Below, piece after piece: positions 63,198 to 64,000 of a stretch of 64,000 nt of DNA. Both the position numbers and the translations under genes were made by a program. The notes below the pieces were generated by a model. It was not told the DNA's origin and did not search any database. It worked only from the letters and a program-made list of their open reading frames with translations. Positions within the stretch are counted from its first letter, which is position 1; every line of letters starts with the position of its first letter. Location: contig NZ_CP047020.1 of NCBI RefSeq assembly GCF_009796285.1, positions 3,162,001-3,226,000 on the forward strand. Reading direction: 5' to 3'. Source of the DNA: Streptomyces broussonetiae. Its GTDB lineage: Bacteria; Actinomycetota; Actinomycetes; Streptomycetales; Streptomycetaceae.

Positions 63198-64000
63198 GTG
63201 CTCGTACTCGTCGCTCCCGGCCAGGGCGCCCAGACGCCCGGCTTCCTGACTCCCTGGCTCGAACTCCCCGGTGCCAAGGACCGCGTCTCCGCATGGTCGG
63301 ACGCCATCGGACTGGACCTGGCCCACTACGGCACCGTGGCCGACGCCGACGACATCCGTGACACCGCGGTGGCCCAGCCGCTGCTGGTCGCCGCCGGACT
63401 CGTGTCCGCCATGGCACTCGGTGACATCTCCGAGATCGCCCCGGGCGCGGTCGCCGGTCACAGCGTCGGCGAGATCACCGCCGCCACCTTCGCCGGAGTT
63501 CTGGACGACACCGCCGCGCTGCGCCTGGTCCGCCGGCGGGGTCTGGCCATGGCCGAGGCCGCCGCGATCACCGAGACCGGCATGTCGGCGCTGCTCGGCG
63601 GCGACCCGGAGACGTCGATCGCGCACCTGGAGAAGCTGGGCCTGACCCCGGCGAACATCAACGGCGCGGGCCAGATCGTCGCCGCGGGCACCCTGGAGCA
63701 GCTGGCCGCGCTGGCCGAGGACGCGCCCGAGGGCGTCCGCAAGGTCGTCCCGCTCAAGGTCGCCGGCGCCTTCCACACGCACCACATGGCTCCTGCCGTC
63801 ACGGCACTGGAAGCCGCCGCCGCGGAGCTGACCCCCGCCGACCCGACGGTCCGCTACGTCTCCAACAAGGACGGCCAGGCCGTCGCGACCGGCGCCGAGG
63901 TGCTGCAGCGGCTGGTCGGCCAGGTCGCCAACCCCGTGCGCTGGGACCTGTGCATGGAGACGTTCAAGGAGCTGGGCGTGACCGCGCTCGTCGAGGTGTG
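63198..64000 (+). CDS. fabD: Malonyl-CoA:ACP transacylase FabD (3' end outside window)
   Basis: The 267 visible residues start MLVLVAPGQGAQTPGFL. The nucleophile motif GHSVGE lies at 87-92 (Ser89) and the catalytic His is in GAFHTHHM. FabD loads malonyl on ACP in fatty acid synthesis and is shared with polyketide pathways in Streptomyces. It lies downstream of fasR. Start: GTG 63198 (family-like); GTG 63192 adds two residues. The frame runs off the window end. Confidence 0.96.
   Translation, partial: MLVLVAPGQGAQTPGFLTPWLELPGAKDRVSAWSDAIGLDLAHYGTVADADDIRDTAVAQPLLVAAGLVSAMALGDISEIAPGAVAGHSVGEITAATFAGVLDDTAALRLVRRRGLAMAEAAAITETGMSALLGGDPETSIAHLEKLGLTPANINGAGQIVAAGTLEQLAALAEDAPEGVRKVVPLKVAGAFHTHHMAPAVTALEAAAAELTPADPTVRYVSNKDGQAVATGAEVLQRLVGQVANPVRWDLCMETFKELGVTALVEV

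Overview
The window is GC-rich actinobacterial chromosome, almost certainly Streptomyces. The signs are dense, strongly GC3-biased genes, many GTG starts (and two TTG), 4-bp GTGA/ATGA overlaps inside operons, hairpin terminators without U-tracts, and Streptomyces-typical families (DUF3052 beside aceE, fasR-fabD, many TerD paralogues). The fasR-fabD end and the aceE/peroxiredoxin/TerD block match, from memory, the S. coelicolor region around SCO2366-SCO2387. No insertion sequence, phage gene, CRISPR array, rRNA or large biosynthetic cluster was seen. One tRNA (Val, UAC) is present.

Layout. 0-4.3 kb: a reverse-strand overlapping operon, XRE regulator > ImmA/IrrE-type metallopeptidase > MAB_1171c-type membrane protein > FAD oxidoreductase (cut by the window edge), with a divergent degenerate ATP-grasp-like gene. 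4.4-10.2 kb: a cobalamin riboswitch heading a five-gene overlapping operon for a secreted alpha/alpha-toroid protein, a small surface protein and a complete ECF transporter (EcfT, fused EcfA-EcfA, S component). I read this as a vitamin B12 uptake system with a transcobalamin-like surface receptor; it is the most interesting locus here. 10.5-20.3 kb: a secreted lysozyme-like protein, a YoaK-like permease, a CYP125-like P450 divergent from a FadA5-like thiolase around a large palindrome, a GT87-PAP2 fusion, an MHS symporter, a DUF2330 protein and an O-methyltransferase. 20.3-32.8 kb: mixed housekeeping and accessory genes, including a manganese (yybP-ykoY) riboswitch in front of a GDT1/UPF0016 exporter, an IdeR/DmdR1-type iron box in front of a DoxX gene, a secreted HNH nuclease, a Cu/Zn-SOD-like protein and the tRNA. 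32.9-40.8 kb: cell-envelope genes, including a secreted amidase-domain protein, a polysaccharide-deacetylase-like protein and a class A PBP whose transpeptidase active site looks dead.

41.1-50.6 kb: a tellurium-resistance-type (Ter) stress locus. A three-gene nucleotide-like biosynthetic module (HpcH/HpaI-type lyase, fused phosphoribosyltransferase/StiP protein, HAD phosphatase) lies beside four TerD/TerA-family proteins, a TerC-like DUF475 membrane protein and a peroxiredoxin. 50.7-54.3 kb: DUF3052 and aceE (pyruvate dehydrogenase E1). 54.7-63.1 kb: a drug-efflux MFS gene with a divergent TetR regulator, an alpha/beta hydrolase, a DUF4429/SHOCT protein, a MerR regulator, a GNAT acetyltransferase, a serine hydrolase, a pirin and the fatty-acid regulator fasR. 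63.2 kb to the end: the start of fabD, cut by the window edge. Several genes at 56-61 kb have a -10-like hexamer 6-7 nt before the start codon, so their mRNAs are probably leaderless.
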